Position numbers and translations under genes: made by a program. Under the pieces are notes generated by a model. The model made no database searches and was not told the origin of the DNA. It was given only the letters and a program-made list of their open reading frames with translations. Of a stretch of 64,000 bases of DNA, positions 1-11,100 are shown piece by piece. Origin of the DNA: Myxococcales bacterium (GTDB taxonomy: Bacteria > Myxococcota_A > Polyangia > Polyangiales > Ga0077539); the NCBI GenBank assembly GCA_016792845.1, contig JAEUKH010000004.1:186001-250000 (forward strand), given 5' to 3'. The first letter of the stretch is position 1. Every line of letters starts with the position of its first letter.

Positions 1-924
1 GTCGAGGCTCGGCTGCTGGCGAAGATGCTCCGTCGGCCCTCGCGGTGGCGCGGGAGGCGGGTGCTCGTGGGTACCGGGGGCGGGGCGAGCAGCCTGGGGC
101 TCTTGGCCTTCCTGGTGGCTCACGCCGAGGCCCTCGGGCTCGCGCGGGTGGCCGCCGCGGGGGTCGAGACCGACCTGCGAGACGACGCCGACGAGGCCGA
201 ACGGGTCGCCGACGCGGGACGCGCGGCGCGTGCCTTCGGTGTCGATTTTCATGCGCTCCGTCCGGCGCCAGGGCGCGCCGCGGTGTGTGTGCTCGACGAG
301 CTCTGGGGGCTCGCCCGGGTCGAGGGCTTCGATCGTGTGGCGCTCGGCACCTGCCGCGACGACCTCGCCCTCGCGTCGCTGTCTGCGGTGGTGAGCGGCG
401 GGCGCCTCGTCGATTTCGCGCGAAAGGCGCAGCGTCATGTGTGGCACCCCTTCGCCGCGCTCTCGAACGCCGAGGCCCACAGCCTCGCGCTCACCCACGG
501 CGTCGAGGTGCCGGTGCTGACCGGCCCGCCGCCGCGCACGGGCCTCGAAGGCGCCCTCGCGGCCTCGGTGGTGCCGCGCCTTCGGGCCATCGCCCCGGGG
601 GTCGAGGCCTCTCTCGTGCGCCTCGCCCAAGAGGCGCGCCAGGCCCTCGCGGCCCTGTCTGATCAGGCAGTCGTGGTTGCCGAGGCGGGCCGCCGTGGCG
701 ATGGTCAGTGGGAGTTTCTCGTGTCGCGCTTCTCGTCGCAGCGGCTCTTCGCGCGTGCGGTGGCGCGGGTCATCTTGGGCCCGGAGGCTGGCGAGGGCGC
801 GGTGCGGCGTCTCGGGCGGCTCCTCGGCGGCTGTGACGGCAAGACCGCGGCTCTCGTGGCGGGGGTCTCGGCGACCTACAGCGGCGACAGGGTTCTGGTT
901 GTCACGCGACGGCGCGGCGGTTGA
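1..924 (+). CDS. Degenerate TilS-like PP-loop protein, 5' end outside the window
   Basis: The frame is open to the first base, so the gene probably starts upstream; an internal ATG is at 25. The layout resembles the N-terminal domain of tRNA(Ile)-lysidine synthetase (TilS): a short lead, a beta strand ([17 protein letters not shown]) where the SGGxDS ATP loop belongs, and a later strand with [10 protein letters not shown] where TilS has its conserved His/Asp-Asp-Glu segment. The PP-loop Ser and Asp are replaced (GGGASS) and the downstream Glu-Thr is missing, so catalysis is doubtful. TilS genes often sit just upstream of ftsH in other bacteria, and ftsH follows here, which supports descent from tilS. 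The protein could be a non-catalytic paralogue. The assignment rests on motif position and context only. Confidence 0.6.
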   Translation, partial: VEARLLAKMLRRPSRWRGRRVLVGTGGGASSLGLLAFLVAHAEALGLARVAAAGVETDLRDDADEAERVADAGRAARAFGVDFHALRPAPGRAAVCVLDELWGLARVEGFDRVALGTCRDDLALASLSAVVSGGRLVDFARKAQRHVWHPFAALSNAEAHSLALTHGVEVPVLTGPPPRTGLEGALAASVVPRLRAIAPGVEASLVRLAQEARQALAALSDQAVVVAEAGRRGDGQWEFLVSRFSSQRLFARAVARVILGPEAGEGAVRRLGRLLGGCDGKTAALVAGVSATYSGDRVLVVTRRRGG

Positions 925-1022
925 AGGGGCAGGGTGCCCGTGCTAGCCGTAGATTTCTCGAAAAGGTCGGTTACGCAGAAGCGCAGAAGGCAGAGGCCTT
1001 TTTCAAGGCGATTGAGGGTGCT

Positions 1023-2950
<1,928 letters not shown>

Positions 2951-2954
<4 letters not shown>

Positions 2955-3847
2955 CCGTCACGAGGCCCGCTCCAAGCACCGGTCGTGTGACTTGGGATTG
3001 GGCCCGCCCTCGCCTCTTCGGCATCGTCAATGTGACCCCAGACAGCTTCTCGCGCGGCGGCCGCTTCGTCGAAACCGAGGCGGCCGTCGGGCACGGTCTC
3101 GCGCTCCTCAAGGCGGGGGCTGACGCGGTCGATGTGGGCGGCGAGAGCACCCGTCCGGGCGCGACGCCGCTCTCGGTCGACGAGGAGCTCGCGCGGGTGA
3201 TCCCGGTGATCGCGGGGCTGCGTCGGGCGGCTCCGGGGGCGATTCTGTCGATCGACACGGTGAAGTCGCAGGTGGCCGAGGCGGCCTTCGAGGCGGGCGC
3301 TTCGGTGCTCAACGACCCAGGCGTGGGCGAGCCCGCGGGGCCGATGGCGCGGGTCGCGGCGCGCTTCGAGGGCCTCTACGTCGCGATGCACGCCCGCGGC
3401 ACCCCCCTCACGATGGACGCCCTCACCGACTACCCCGAGGGCGTCGTCTCGGCCGTTCGCGCGGCGCTCGCCGAGAAGGCCGCGATGGCGCTCTCTGCCG
3501 GTGTGCCGCGCGAGAACGTCTTGCTCGACCCCGGGGTGGGCTTCGCGAAGACGGCGGCGCAGTCGCTCTCGCTCCTCGCTTCGATTGACGCCATTGGGGC
3601 ATTGGGGCACGGGCTCCTGGTGGGCGCCTCACGAAAGCGCGTGCTGGTCGCGCCCGAGGCGCACCCGCGGGGGTGGGCCCTCGACACGAGCGGGCCCGAC
3701 GCGCGGCTCGGGGCGAGCGTCGCGGTGGTGGTCGCGATGGTGCTGCGGGGCGTCTCGGCCTTGCGCGTCCACGACGTGGCCGAGAGCGTTCAGGCCGCGC
3801 GGATGGCCCACGCCCTCGCCGTCGCAGGTGGGGGGGCTCGGTGCTGA
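2951..3847 (+). CDS. folP: Dihydropteroate synthase
   Basis: Condenses p-aminobenzoate with dihydropterin pyrophosphate in folate synthesis; cytoplasmic TIM barrel. The family signatures are present in order: [73 protein letters not shown] and a terminal RVHDV. The 298-residue length is normal. The ATG overlaps the ftsH stop by 4 bases, and the 3' end overlaps the cdaA start by 7 bases. A run of seven G at 3830-3836 near the 3' end may double as the Shine-Dalgarno sequence for cdaA. The order ftsH-folP is also common in other bacteria. Confidence 0.96.
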
Positions 3848-4734
3848 ACGCGCTCGTCGCGATGGTGGCTTCGCGCTCGTGGGTCGACCTGGTGCGCGAC
3901 GCCATCGACCTCGCCCTCGTGTGGTACACGCTCTACCGCTTGCTCTTGCTCTTGCGCGGCACCGGCGCGCTCCAGGTGGGGCAGGGTCTGGGCCTCGTGG
4001 GCCTCGTGTACTTTGTCTCAGGGCGGGTTGGGCTCGCGACGACGTATACGCTCCTCGATCGCTTCCTCGGGGCGATCTTTCTTGTGGTGGTGGTCATCTT
4101 TCAGCAAGACATTCGCCGCGCGCTCATGGGCGTCGGCAACCGCCCTTTTTTTAACCTCTTTCAGTCGAGCGATGACACCGACGCGGTCGAAGAGGTGATC
4201 GCCGCGGCCGAGGTGCTCGCGCAGAAGAAGGTGGGCGCGCTGATCGTGTTCGAGCGCGACGCGAACCTCGACGATTTCGTGAAGCAGGCGACGCCGGTCG
4301 ACGCGCGGGTGAGCCGCGAGCTGGTGTTCACGCTGTTCATCCCTGACCGCGGCAGCCCCCTCCATGACGGGGCCGTGGTGGTGCGAAAGGGGCGGGTCGT
4401 GTCGGCCGGCGGGGTGCTTCCCTTGTCGAGCAGCGAGCAGCTCGATCGCCACCTCGGCACGCGCCACCGGGCGGCCCTCGGGTTGAGCGAGCAGACCGAC
4501 GCCGTGGTGGTGGTGGTGAGCGAAGAGCGAGGCGAAATCTCGCTGGTGTTCAACGGCAACATCGTGCGCAAGCTCGGCCGCCTCGCCTTGCGGCAGGCGC
4601 TCTACGGGCTCTTCTTCTCGAAGCGTCGCGCGCGGCAGCTCTTGCGCGAGGCCTCTGAGGTCGACACCACGGGCAGGCACGGGCGCGCGTCGCTCCCGCC
4701 GCCGGGGCCGGGCGAGGGGCCGAGGGCGCCATGA
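3841..4734 (+). CDS. cdaA: Membrane diadenylate cyclase CdaA
   Basis: Makes the second messenger c-di-AMP from two ATP. Three N-terminal membrane helices (about residues 20-38, 48-65 and 73-92) precede a DAC (DisA_N) domain. Both catalytic signatures are present: DGA in LHDGAVVV (about 176) and RHR in TRHRAALG (about 207). I chose GTG 3841, which overlaps the folP stop, because it gives a normal length of 297 residues and has a G-rich box upstream. A longer frame exists to 3673 but lies inside folP. The C-terminal tail is Pro/Gly-rich. Followed by cdaR and glmM with overlaps, the same gene set as the Firmicutes c-di-AMP operon. A run of seven T (4146-4152) lies in the coding sequence. Confidence 0.93.
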   Translation: MLNALVAMVASRSWVDLVRDAIDLALVWYTLYRLLLLLRGTGALQVGQGLGLVGLVYFVSGRVGLATTYTLLDRFLGAIFLVVVVIFQQDIRRALMGVGNRPFFNLFQSSDDTDAVEEVIAAAEVLAQKKVGALIVFERDANLDDFVKQATPVDARVSRELVFTLFIPDRGSPLHDGAVVVRKGRVVSAGGVLPLSSSEQLDRHLGTRHRAALGLSEQTDAVVVVVSEERGEISLVFNGNIVRKLGRLALRQALYGLFFSKRRARQLLREASEVDTTGRHGRASLPPPGPGEGPRAP

Positions 4735-5687
4735 ACGCCGACGTGAGCCGTAGGATTCGTGTGCTCCGCGGGCTCTTCTCTGGGCTCACCGAGAACATCG
4801 GCTACAAGCTCGTGGCCCTGGCCCTCGCGGTGGCGCTGATGATCAGCGTGAAGGGGGCGGGCACCGTGACCCGCACCGTCGATGTGCCCGTCACGGCGCT
4901 CTTGCCCGCGCCCACCCATCAAGGGCGGGTGCTCATCTCACCGTTGCCTGATGTCGTGAGGGTCACCATCCGCGGGCCGAGCAGCCTGATCGGCTCGCTG
5001 CGGGGCGACCAGCTCGGGCCCATGCAGCTCGACCTCCGCGACGGCGCGCGGCGCTCGTTGATGATGGAAGATGACTTCATCAGGCTCCCCCGCGGCACCA
5101 CCGTGGTGGGCTTCGTGCCGGCCCACATCGAGCTCGCGTGGGACACCCTCGTGACCCGCACCCTGCCCATCAGGCCCTCGCTCACGGGCACCCTCGGGGC
5201 GCGCCTCCGCATGGCCGCGGTGAACCCCGACCCGCCGACGCTCACGCTCCGCGGTCCCGCGTCGGAGATCGAACCGCTCGATCACATTCGCACCGACGAC
5301 CTCGACGTGTCGTCGCTGACGGCGGGCCATCACGACCGCCGCCTCGGGCTCGTGGCGCCCTCGCCCTTGGTCGCCCTCGGCACGATTCAGCGCGTGCGCT
5401 TGGGCCTCGACGTGGTGCCCCTGGTGGCCGAGCGGCGCTTCGAGCGGCTCGCGGTGGCGGCGCTCGGGGCGCGGGCCGAGGTGCGCCCGCCGGTGGTCGA
5501 CGTGGTGGTGCGCGGCGACCCTGACGCGGTCGAGGCGCTGCTGCCCTCGCAGGTTGTGCCCTTCGTCGAGGTCGACGGCGCTCAACGGGGGAGCGAGTCG
5601 AGCCCCATTCATCTCCATCCGCTGCCCCGCGGCCTCGAGCTCGCGCGGATCGAACCCGGGCAGGCGGTGGTCACGATCGCGCATTGA
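4731..5687 (+). CDS. cdaR: YbbR-domain protein, CdaA regulator (CdaR)
   Basis: Likely membrane-anchored partner of CdaA. One N-terminal membrane helix (about residues 24-43, [18 protein letters not shown]) is followed by an extracytoplasmic region of tandem YbbR-type beta repeats, each with a hydrophobic-Pro-V pattern (for example [40 protein letters not shown]). At 318 residues it fits a protein with three repeats. In Firmicutes, CdaR binds CdaA and modulates its activity. Here the gene overlaps cdaA by 4 bases and is followed by glmM, the same three-gene order, which supports the call strongly. Confidence 0.88.
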   Translation: MNADVSRRIRVLRGLFSGLTENIGYKLVALALAVALMISVKGAGTVTRTVDVPVTALLPAPTHQGRVLISPLPDVVRVTIRGPSSLIGSLRGDQLGPMQLDLRDGARRSLMMEDDFIRLPRGTTVVGFVPAHIELAWDTLVTRTLPIRPSLTGTLGARLRMAAVNPDPPTLTLRGPASEIEPLDHIRTDDLDVSSLTAGHHDRRLGLVAPSPLVALGTIQRVRLGLDVVPLVAERRFERLAVAALGARAEVRPPVVDVVVRGDPDAVEALLPSQVVPFVEVDGAQRGSESSPIHLHPLPRGLELARIEPGQAVVTIAH

Positions 5688-5719
5688 GCGAGGGCTCGCT
5701 TCATGTAGCATCACGCGCC

Positions 5720-7114
5720 ATGAAGAGCGTCGAGCGTCCGCGGTCGGGCGCGGCAGTTCCTGTGCGAAAATTGTTCGGCACTGACGGCATCCGCGGGGTC
5801 GCCAACGAGCACCCGATGACCCCCGAGATCGCGATGAAGGTCGGCGCCGCGGTGACCTGGTGGGCGTCTCGCGGCGGCCGCGCGGCCCGCATTCTGATCG
5901 GCAAAGACACGCGGCTCTCGGGGTACATGCTCGAGACCGCCCTGGCCGCCGGGGTGTGCGCCCAAGGCGGCCGGGTGATGCTCACCGGGCCGCTCCCGAC
6001 CCCCGCGATCGCCCACCTGGTTCAGTCGATGCGGGCCGACGCCGGGGTGGTGATTTCTGCCTCGCACAACCCCTACGCCGACAACGGCATCAAGCTCTTC
6101 GGGCCCGACGGGTTCAAGCTCCCCGACGCCGCCGAGGCCGAGATCGAGGCGCTCCTCGACAACCCCGTGCTCACCAGCGGGCGCCGCATCGAGGGGGGCG
6201 TCGGGCGCGCCGAGAAGATCGAAGACGCCCGCGGGCGGTACGTCACGTTTGTGAAGAGCACCTTCCCCAAGCACCTGCGCCTCGACGGGCTGAAGGTGGT
6301 GGTCGACGGGGCCCACGGCGCGGCGTACCGCGTGGCGCCACTCGTCTTCCAAGAGCTCGGCGCGGTGGTCACTTCGATCGGGGTCAAGCCCAACGGCAAG
6401 AACATCAATGACCGTCACGGGGCCCTCCACCCCGAGACCGTGGCCTCTGAGGTCGTGAAGCGTAAGGCCAACCTCGGCGTGGCCCTCGACGGCGACGCCG
6501 ATCGGCTCATCGTGGTCGACGAGCGCGGCAACGTGGTCGACGGCGACGCCATCATGTCGATCTGCGCCCAGCGTATGCTCGACGAGAACACCCTCGCGAA
6601 GAACACCGTCGTGGCCACGGTGATGTCAAACCTCGGTCTTGAGCGGGCCCTCTCGGCGCGCGGGGTGAAGCTCCTCCGCACCTCGGTGGGCGACCGCTAC
6701 GTCGTCGAGGCCATGCGGCAGCACGGGTACAATTTTGGCGGCGAGCAGTCTGGCCATCTGATCTTCCTCGATCAGGCCACGACCGGCGACGGGCTCATCG
6801 CGGCGATGCAGGTGGTGGCCTCGCTCGTGACCGCGGGGCGGCCGCTGAGCGAGCTCGCCGCAGCCGCGATGCAGCGCGTGCCGCAGGTGCTCGTCAACGC
6901 CATGCTGAAGACCCGCAAGCCCCTCGACGAGCTGCCCGACACCCGGGCGCAGATCAAGCGGGCCGAGGCCAAGCTCGGGCGCGAGGGCAGGGTGCTCGTG
7001 CGATGGTCGGGCACCGAGCCGAAGCTCAGGGTCATGGTCGAAGGCGAAGACGAAGCCGTCATCCGCGCCATGGCCGATGAGATCGTCGAGGTCGCCCGGC
7101 GAGAGCTCGGCTGA
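5720..7114 (+). CDS. glmM: Phosphoglucosamine mutase
   Basis: Interconverts glucosamine-6-phosphate and glucosamine-1-phosphate on the way to UDP-GlcNAc, peptidoglycan and LPS. It has the alpha-D-phosphohexomutase layout: LFGTDGIRG at the N-terminus, the phosphoserine loop VISASHNP (about residue 113), the metal loop DGDADR, the sugar-binding GGEQSGHLI and the C-terminal phosphate-binding [13 protein letters not shown] 5720 gives 464 residues, close to the family norm; a TTG at 5684 in the same frame is less likely. GlmM is known to interact with CdaA in Firmicutes, so its place at the end of the cdaA-cdaR operon fits coupling of c-di-AMP level with wall synthesis. Confidence 0.96.
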   Translation: MKSVERPRSGAAVPVRKLFGTDGIRGVANEHPMTPEIAMKVGAAVTWWASRGGRAARILIGKDTRLSGYMLETALAAGVCAQGGRVMLTGPLPTPAIAHLVQSMRADAGVVISASHNPYADNGIKLFGPDGFKLPDAAEAEIEALLDNPVLTSGRRIEGGVGRAEKIEDARGRYVTFVKSTFPKHLRLDGLKVVVDGAHGAAYRVAPLVFQELGAVVTSIGVKPNGKNINDRHGALHPETVASEVVKRKANLGVALDGDADRLIVVDERGNVVDGDAIMSICAQRMLDENTLAKNTVVATVMSNLGLERALSARGVKLLRTSVGDRYVVEAMRQHGYNFGGEQSGHLIFLDQATTGDGLIAAMQVVASLVTAGRPLSELAAAAMQRVPQVLVNAMLKTRKPLDELPDTRAQIKRAEAKLGREGRVLVRWSGTEPKLRVMVEGEDEAVIRAMADEIVEVARRELG

Positions 7115-7162
7115 GCGCCGCCGCGATTGACCCCGCGCCGCCCGCGGTCGCATTGTCGCCGG

Positions 7163-8143
7163 GTGCGACCCTTCACGCCCACGCTCTGTTTTGTACTCGC
7201 CCTCGCCGCGTGCCAACGCTCGCAGCCCTCGACGCCCGTGAGCGCCTCAGGCCCGAGCGTCGCGCCGCCCGCGCAGACGGCAGCGCCGACAGCCCCGACG
7301 ACGCCCGAGACGGCCCCGTCAGCGCCCGCGACGGGGTCGCCCGGGGGGGCACCCGCCGCCACGCCCTTCGAAGCCGCCGTTCGCCCGTGGGACGCCGCCA
7401 CCGTCGACCAGCTGCGTCGCGTCTTCGCCGCGGGCGCGGCGGCGGGTCAGCGGGCCGACGTGTTCGCCAAGCTCGGCGACAGCATCACCGAGTCGGCGAG
7501 CTTCGCGTCAGATCTGGGCCACGGCTGGATGGAGCTCGCGTCGTGGTCGCGGCTCGAACCGGTGGTCCGGTACTTCTCGCGCCGCGCCTTCTCGAACGAC
7601 CGCGAAGACAACTCGTTCTCGCGCGGCAGCATGAGCGCCACCGCCGGATGGACGACCCAGCACATGCTCGAAGGCGGCGACAATTGCCCGCTCGAACGCG
7701 AGCTCGCGGCGATCCGCCCGGCCTTCGCGGTGCTGATGATCGGCACCAACGACGCCGACCAGCTTGAGGTCGCAGACTACACGCGCAACCTCGGCGAGAT
7801 CCTCGACCGCATCGCGCGCCGCAACGTCGCGGTGCTGCTCAGCACCATCCCCGAGCAGCGCAGCAACCCCCGGGCCCTTGAGCGCGGCCATCAGATCAAC
7901 GACGTGATCCGCCGCGCCGCCGCCGCGCGGCACCTGCCGCTGATCGACTACAACCTCGCCATGGCCTCGCTGCCCAACGCCGGGCTCAGCGACGACAACA
8001 TTCACCCCTCGGTCTTCGTCGACCAGGGCGACTCGAAGGCCGGGGTCTTCACCGCGGCGGCGCTCCGCAACGGGTACAACGTGCGTAACCTGACCTTCCT
8101 CCTGGCCCTTGAGCGGCTCGTCGCGGCGCTCTCGCTACGGTGA
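7163..8143 (+). CDS. SGNH/GDSL-type hydrolase lipoprotein
   Basis: Exported esterase-like protein. GTG 7163 gives a compact lipoprotein signal (MRPFTPTLCFVLALAAC); a longer frame starts at TTG 7127. A Pro/Ala/Thr-rich linker follows, then an SGNH-type domain: block I KLGDSITES (Ser at about 105), block III IGTNDAD, and block V DDNIHPS carrying the Asp-His pair. The order and spacing of these blocks fit the SGNH superfamily; the substrate cannot be read from sequence. The stop overlaps the convergent tamB stop by 9 bases. Confidence 0.78.
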   Translation: MRPFTPTLCFVLALAACQRSQPSTPVSASGPSVAPPAQTAAPTAPTTPETAPSAPATGSPGGAPAATPFEAAVRPWDAATVDQLRRVFAAGAAAGQRADVFAKLGDSITESASFASDLGHGWMELASWSRLEPVVRYFSRRAFSNDREDNSFSRGSMSATAGWTTQHMLEGGDNCPLERELAAIRPAFAVLMIGTNDADQLEVADYTRNLGEILDRIARRNVAVLLSTIPEQRSNPRALERGHQINDVIRRAAAARHLPLIDYNLAMASLPNAGLSDDNIHPSVFVDQGDSKAGVFTAAALRNGYNVRNLTFLLALERLVAALSLR

Positions 8144-11100
8144 CCAGAACACGTCGACGCCCCAGCGGTTGCTCGGGGTGCCCCAGGTCGCCGAGCCCGT
8201 AAAGGTCTCGCTGATGGCGTACTCGAGGAGCACCCGGAACTCTTCTGCCACCGTGGCCGCGGTCTGCCCCACCCCGGCCGCGGCGGCGCCGTAGGTGGCC
8301 TGGAGGTACACCCGCGGCGAGAGGTTGATGCCCGCCCCGTAGCGCCCCCGCGCACCGCTCGAGCCCGGCTCGACGATCAGCGTCGGCAAGAACGAGAACT
8401 CGCGCGAGAGCGAGCTCGTAAACACGCCGAGGGTGAGCCCCGTGATGAGCGAGCCGATGGCCGCCGTGGCCTGCGACGCGAGGTCGCTCTGGCCGTTCGA
8501 GGTCTGCGACGACCGCCGCCCGACGACGATCATCGCGAGGATCTCGGCCTGGCTCGCGGTGGGGGCCTGCTCGGCGCGGAAGATCACGTTCGGCGCCGAG
8601 AAGCGGCCCGACACCGTGAGAAAGATGCGGCCCGCGGTGGGCGAGTCGTAGTGCGCCGCGATGTCGAGCTCGGGGTTGAAGTTGACGTTGCCGTCGAAGA
8701 CCACCCGCATGCGCTCGAAGTCGAAGCGCTTGCCGAAGATCGAGAACCAGCACTGGGTGCTCGCGAGCTCGATGGTGCCGCTGATCGCGCTGCCCACGCG
8801 GTCGCTGTGCACCGAGCCGGCGCCCGTCGCGGCCACCGCAAAATCGCTGCGGCGGAGCCACACCGGGGTGGGCAATTCATAAGTGAGTTCAATAGGATAG
8901 GCGCCACCCGCGCGGGGCGCGGCGAGCACCGTACGACCGGCGACGAAGATGTCAGGGTCGTCGCCGAGGCTCTGGAGGTCGCGGGCGGGCTGCTCTTGCA
9001 CGAGGAGCCGCGCCCCGGTGAGGTTGAGCGCGCCCGAGGCGCCGTCGCGGCGCACGTTCATCGAGAGGCCGATGGTGCCGTCGAGCCAGCCCCAGGTGTT
9101 GGCCCGCGAGATGATCGCGAGGTCGTCGGCGGTGCCGCGGAGGTTGAGCCGGGCGAGGAGGTTCGCGCTCCCGCCGAGGGTGGCGTCGCCCTCGAAGCGC
9201 ATGGTGCCGCGGCCCATGGCGAGGTTGCCCTCGCGAAAGGTCACCTCGCGCCCGCGGCTCTGAAGGGTCAGGGCCATGTTTCGGATGGGCTCGCCGATCG
9301 AGGGCAGGGTGACCCGCCCGTCGCGGAGGGTGATCTGGCCGTCGACGAGCTCGGGGGTCTCGCCGCGCCACCGGAGGCTCGCGTCGATGATGCCGCCGAG
9401 GTGGCTCGCGACGTCTTCGGGGATGAAGGCCGAGAGGGTGCTGAGGTCAAAATCTTCGGCCGCGATCGACGCTTCGGCGTGAGGCACGTCGGGCCGGAGC
9501 CCCGCAAGCCCCTCGCCCTGTCGCTCGATCAGCGGCAGCCCGAGCTGGACCCCGAGGGCGCCGGTCTGGGGCCGCTCGTCGCGCCGGGGGTCGCAACGGA
9601 GCGGTTCGCGCCCGAGGGCGGCGAGCACACACCCGCGCGAGCTCCAGCGCTGGGCCTGGTGTTGCAGCACGAGCCGGGTGACGGCGTTCAGCATCGGGGT
9701 GGCGCGCACCCGGCCGGTGTCGTCGACGGTGCGGCTCTGGAGGCCGTCGACGGTGACCTGAAGGTTGAGCCGCTCGTCGGGGTTGTCGCTCGCCGAGGCG
9801 TCGAGGTTGAGCGTGCCTCGGAGCCCGCGGCGTTGGGCCCAGGCGACGCGCTCAAGCCTGATGTTGTCGGTGTCGATGTCGAAGCGCCGAATGTCGAGGG
9901 CGTCGAGCCCGCGGCGCTTCAGCTCCGAGAGCACCCCCCGCACCTGGACGTCGGCCTCGATGCGCCCCTGCGCCTCGCGCGCGGCCTGGGGCGAGATCGT
10001 GCCCATGAGGTTCAATGACACCCCGATCTGACCCATGAGGCTCGCGCCTTCGACGGGCGCGACGCGGCCGTGAACCATGGCCTCGACGGGTTCCTCGAAG
10101 CCGACGTTGACGAGCGGCGGGACGCTGGCCCTCAGGTCGACCTCGGTGGCGAGCGACAAGAGATCGCCGCTCGAGCGAAAGGTCGCCTCGACCTCGGTGT
10201 CGTCGGGCACATTGGGCGGCCTGAGGGTCTGGAGCTGCCCGTTCGGGCCGCGCACCGGCAGCGTTCGCAGCGGCCAGTCGGCGCGGCGCACGGGCCCGAG
10301 CGCGACGGTGAGGTCGAGGTCGGTGGCGCGGAGCAACGATTGCGTGGGCACCGTGGGCTCGCGCCGACCCGCTTGGGCCTCGGTGACGAGCGCGCGGAGG
10401 GCGCCCTGCCATGGGCCCCGGAGGCTCCCGGAGAGCGCCGCGAGGGGGTGCGTGAGCAGGGTGTCGAGGTGGTCGCAATCGCGCGCGAGCGGCTGCGTCT
10501 CGTCGGCGCGCTGCGCCCCGATGGCCACCCCGAGGGAGAGCGGGAGCTGCGACAGATCAAGGCTCTGGAGCCGGGTGCAGAGCACCGTCCGGAGGTGCAT
10601 CGGCACCGTCGCGGGCATCATGCGGTGGTTGCCGAGGAGGCCCACGTCGAGCCCCGCGGTGGCGTTCTGAACGTCGATGGCCGCGAAGCCCGCGAGGTCG
10701 GCGTCGGGCCGCGGGCGCGAGAAATTCGCCGTCGCCTGCGCGGTGCCCTGCGCGAGGAGCCCCGGCGGCAAGAAGTCGCCGAAGGCCCCCAGGTTGAGGT
10801 TCTGGAGCGCCAGTTCGAGGCGCTCGATGCCCGCGAACCACCCCGCGACGTCGCCCGGCTGCCGCGGCGGCTGGGCCGTGAGCCCCAAGCGGATCTGGGT
10901 GTTTCGATCGCCGCCCTCGAAGCCGCGCGGGGTGCTCGCTTCGAGCCCGACGCGCATCGCGCCGCCAGGCTCGCGCCCGACGCTGAGCCGCGCCTCGACG
11001 TCGCGAAGGCGATCAAAGTGACCCTCGTGGAGGGTTACGTCGAGGGCCGTCGCGGTGGGGCGCTCGAGGTCGATGTCGGCGTGACCCGAGAGCGTGCCGC

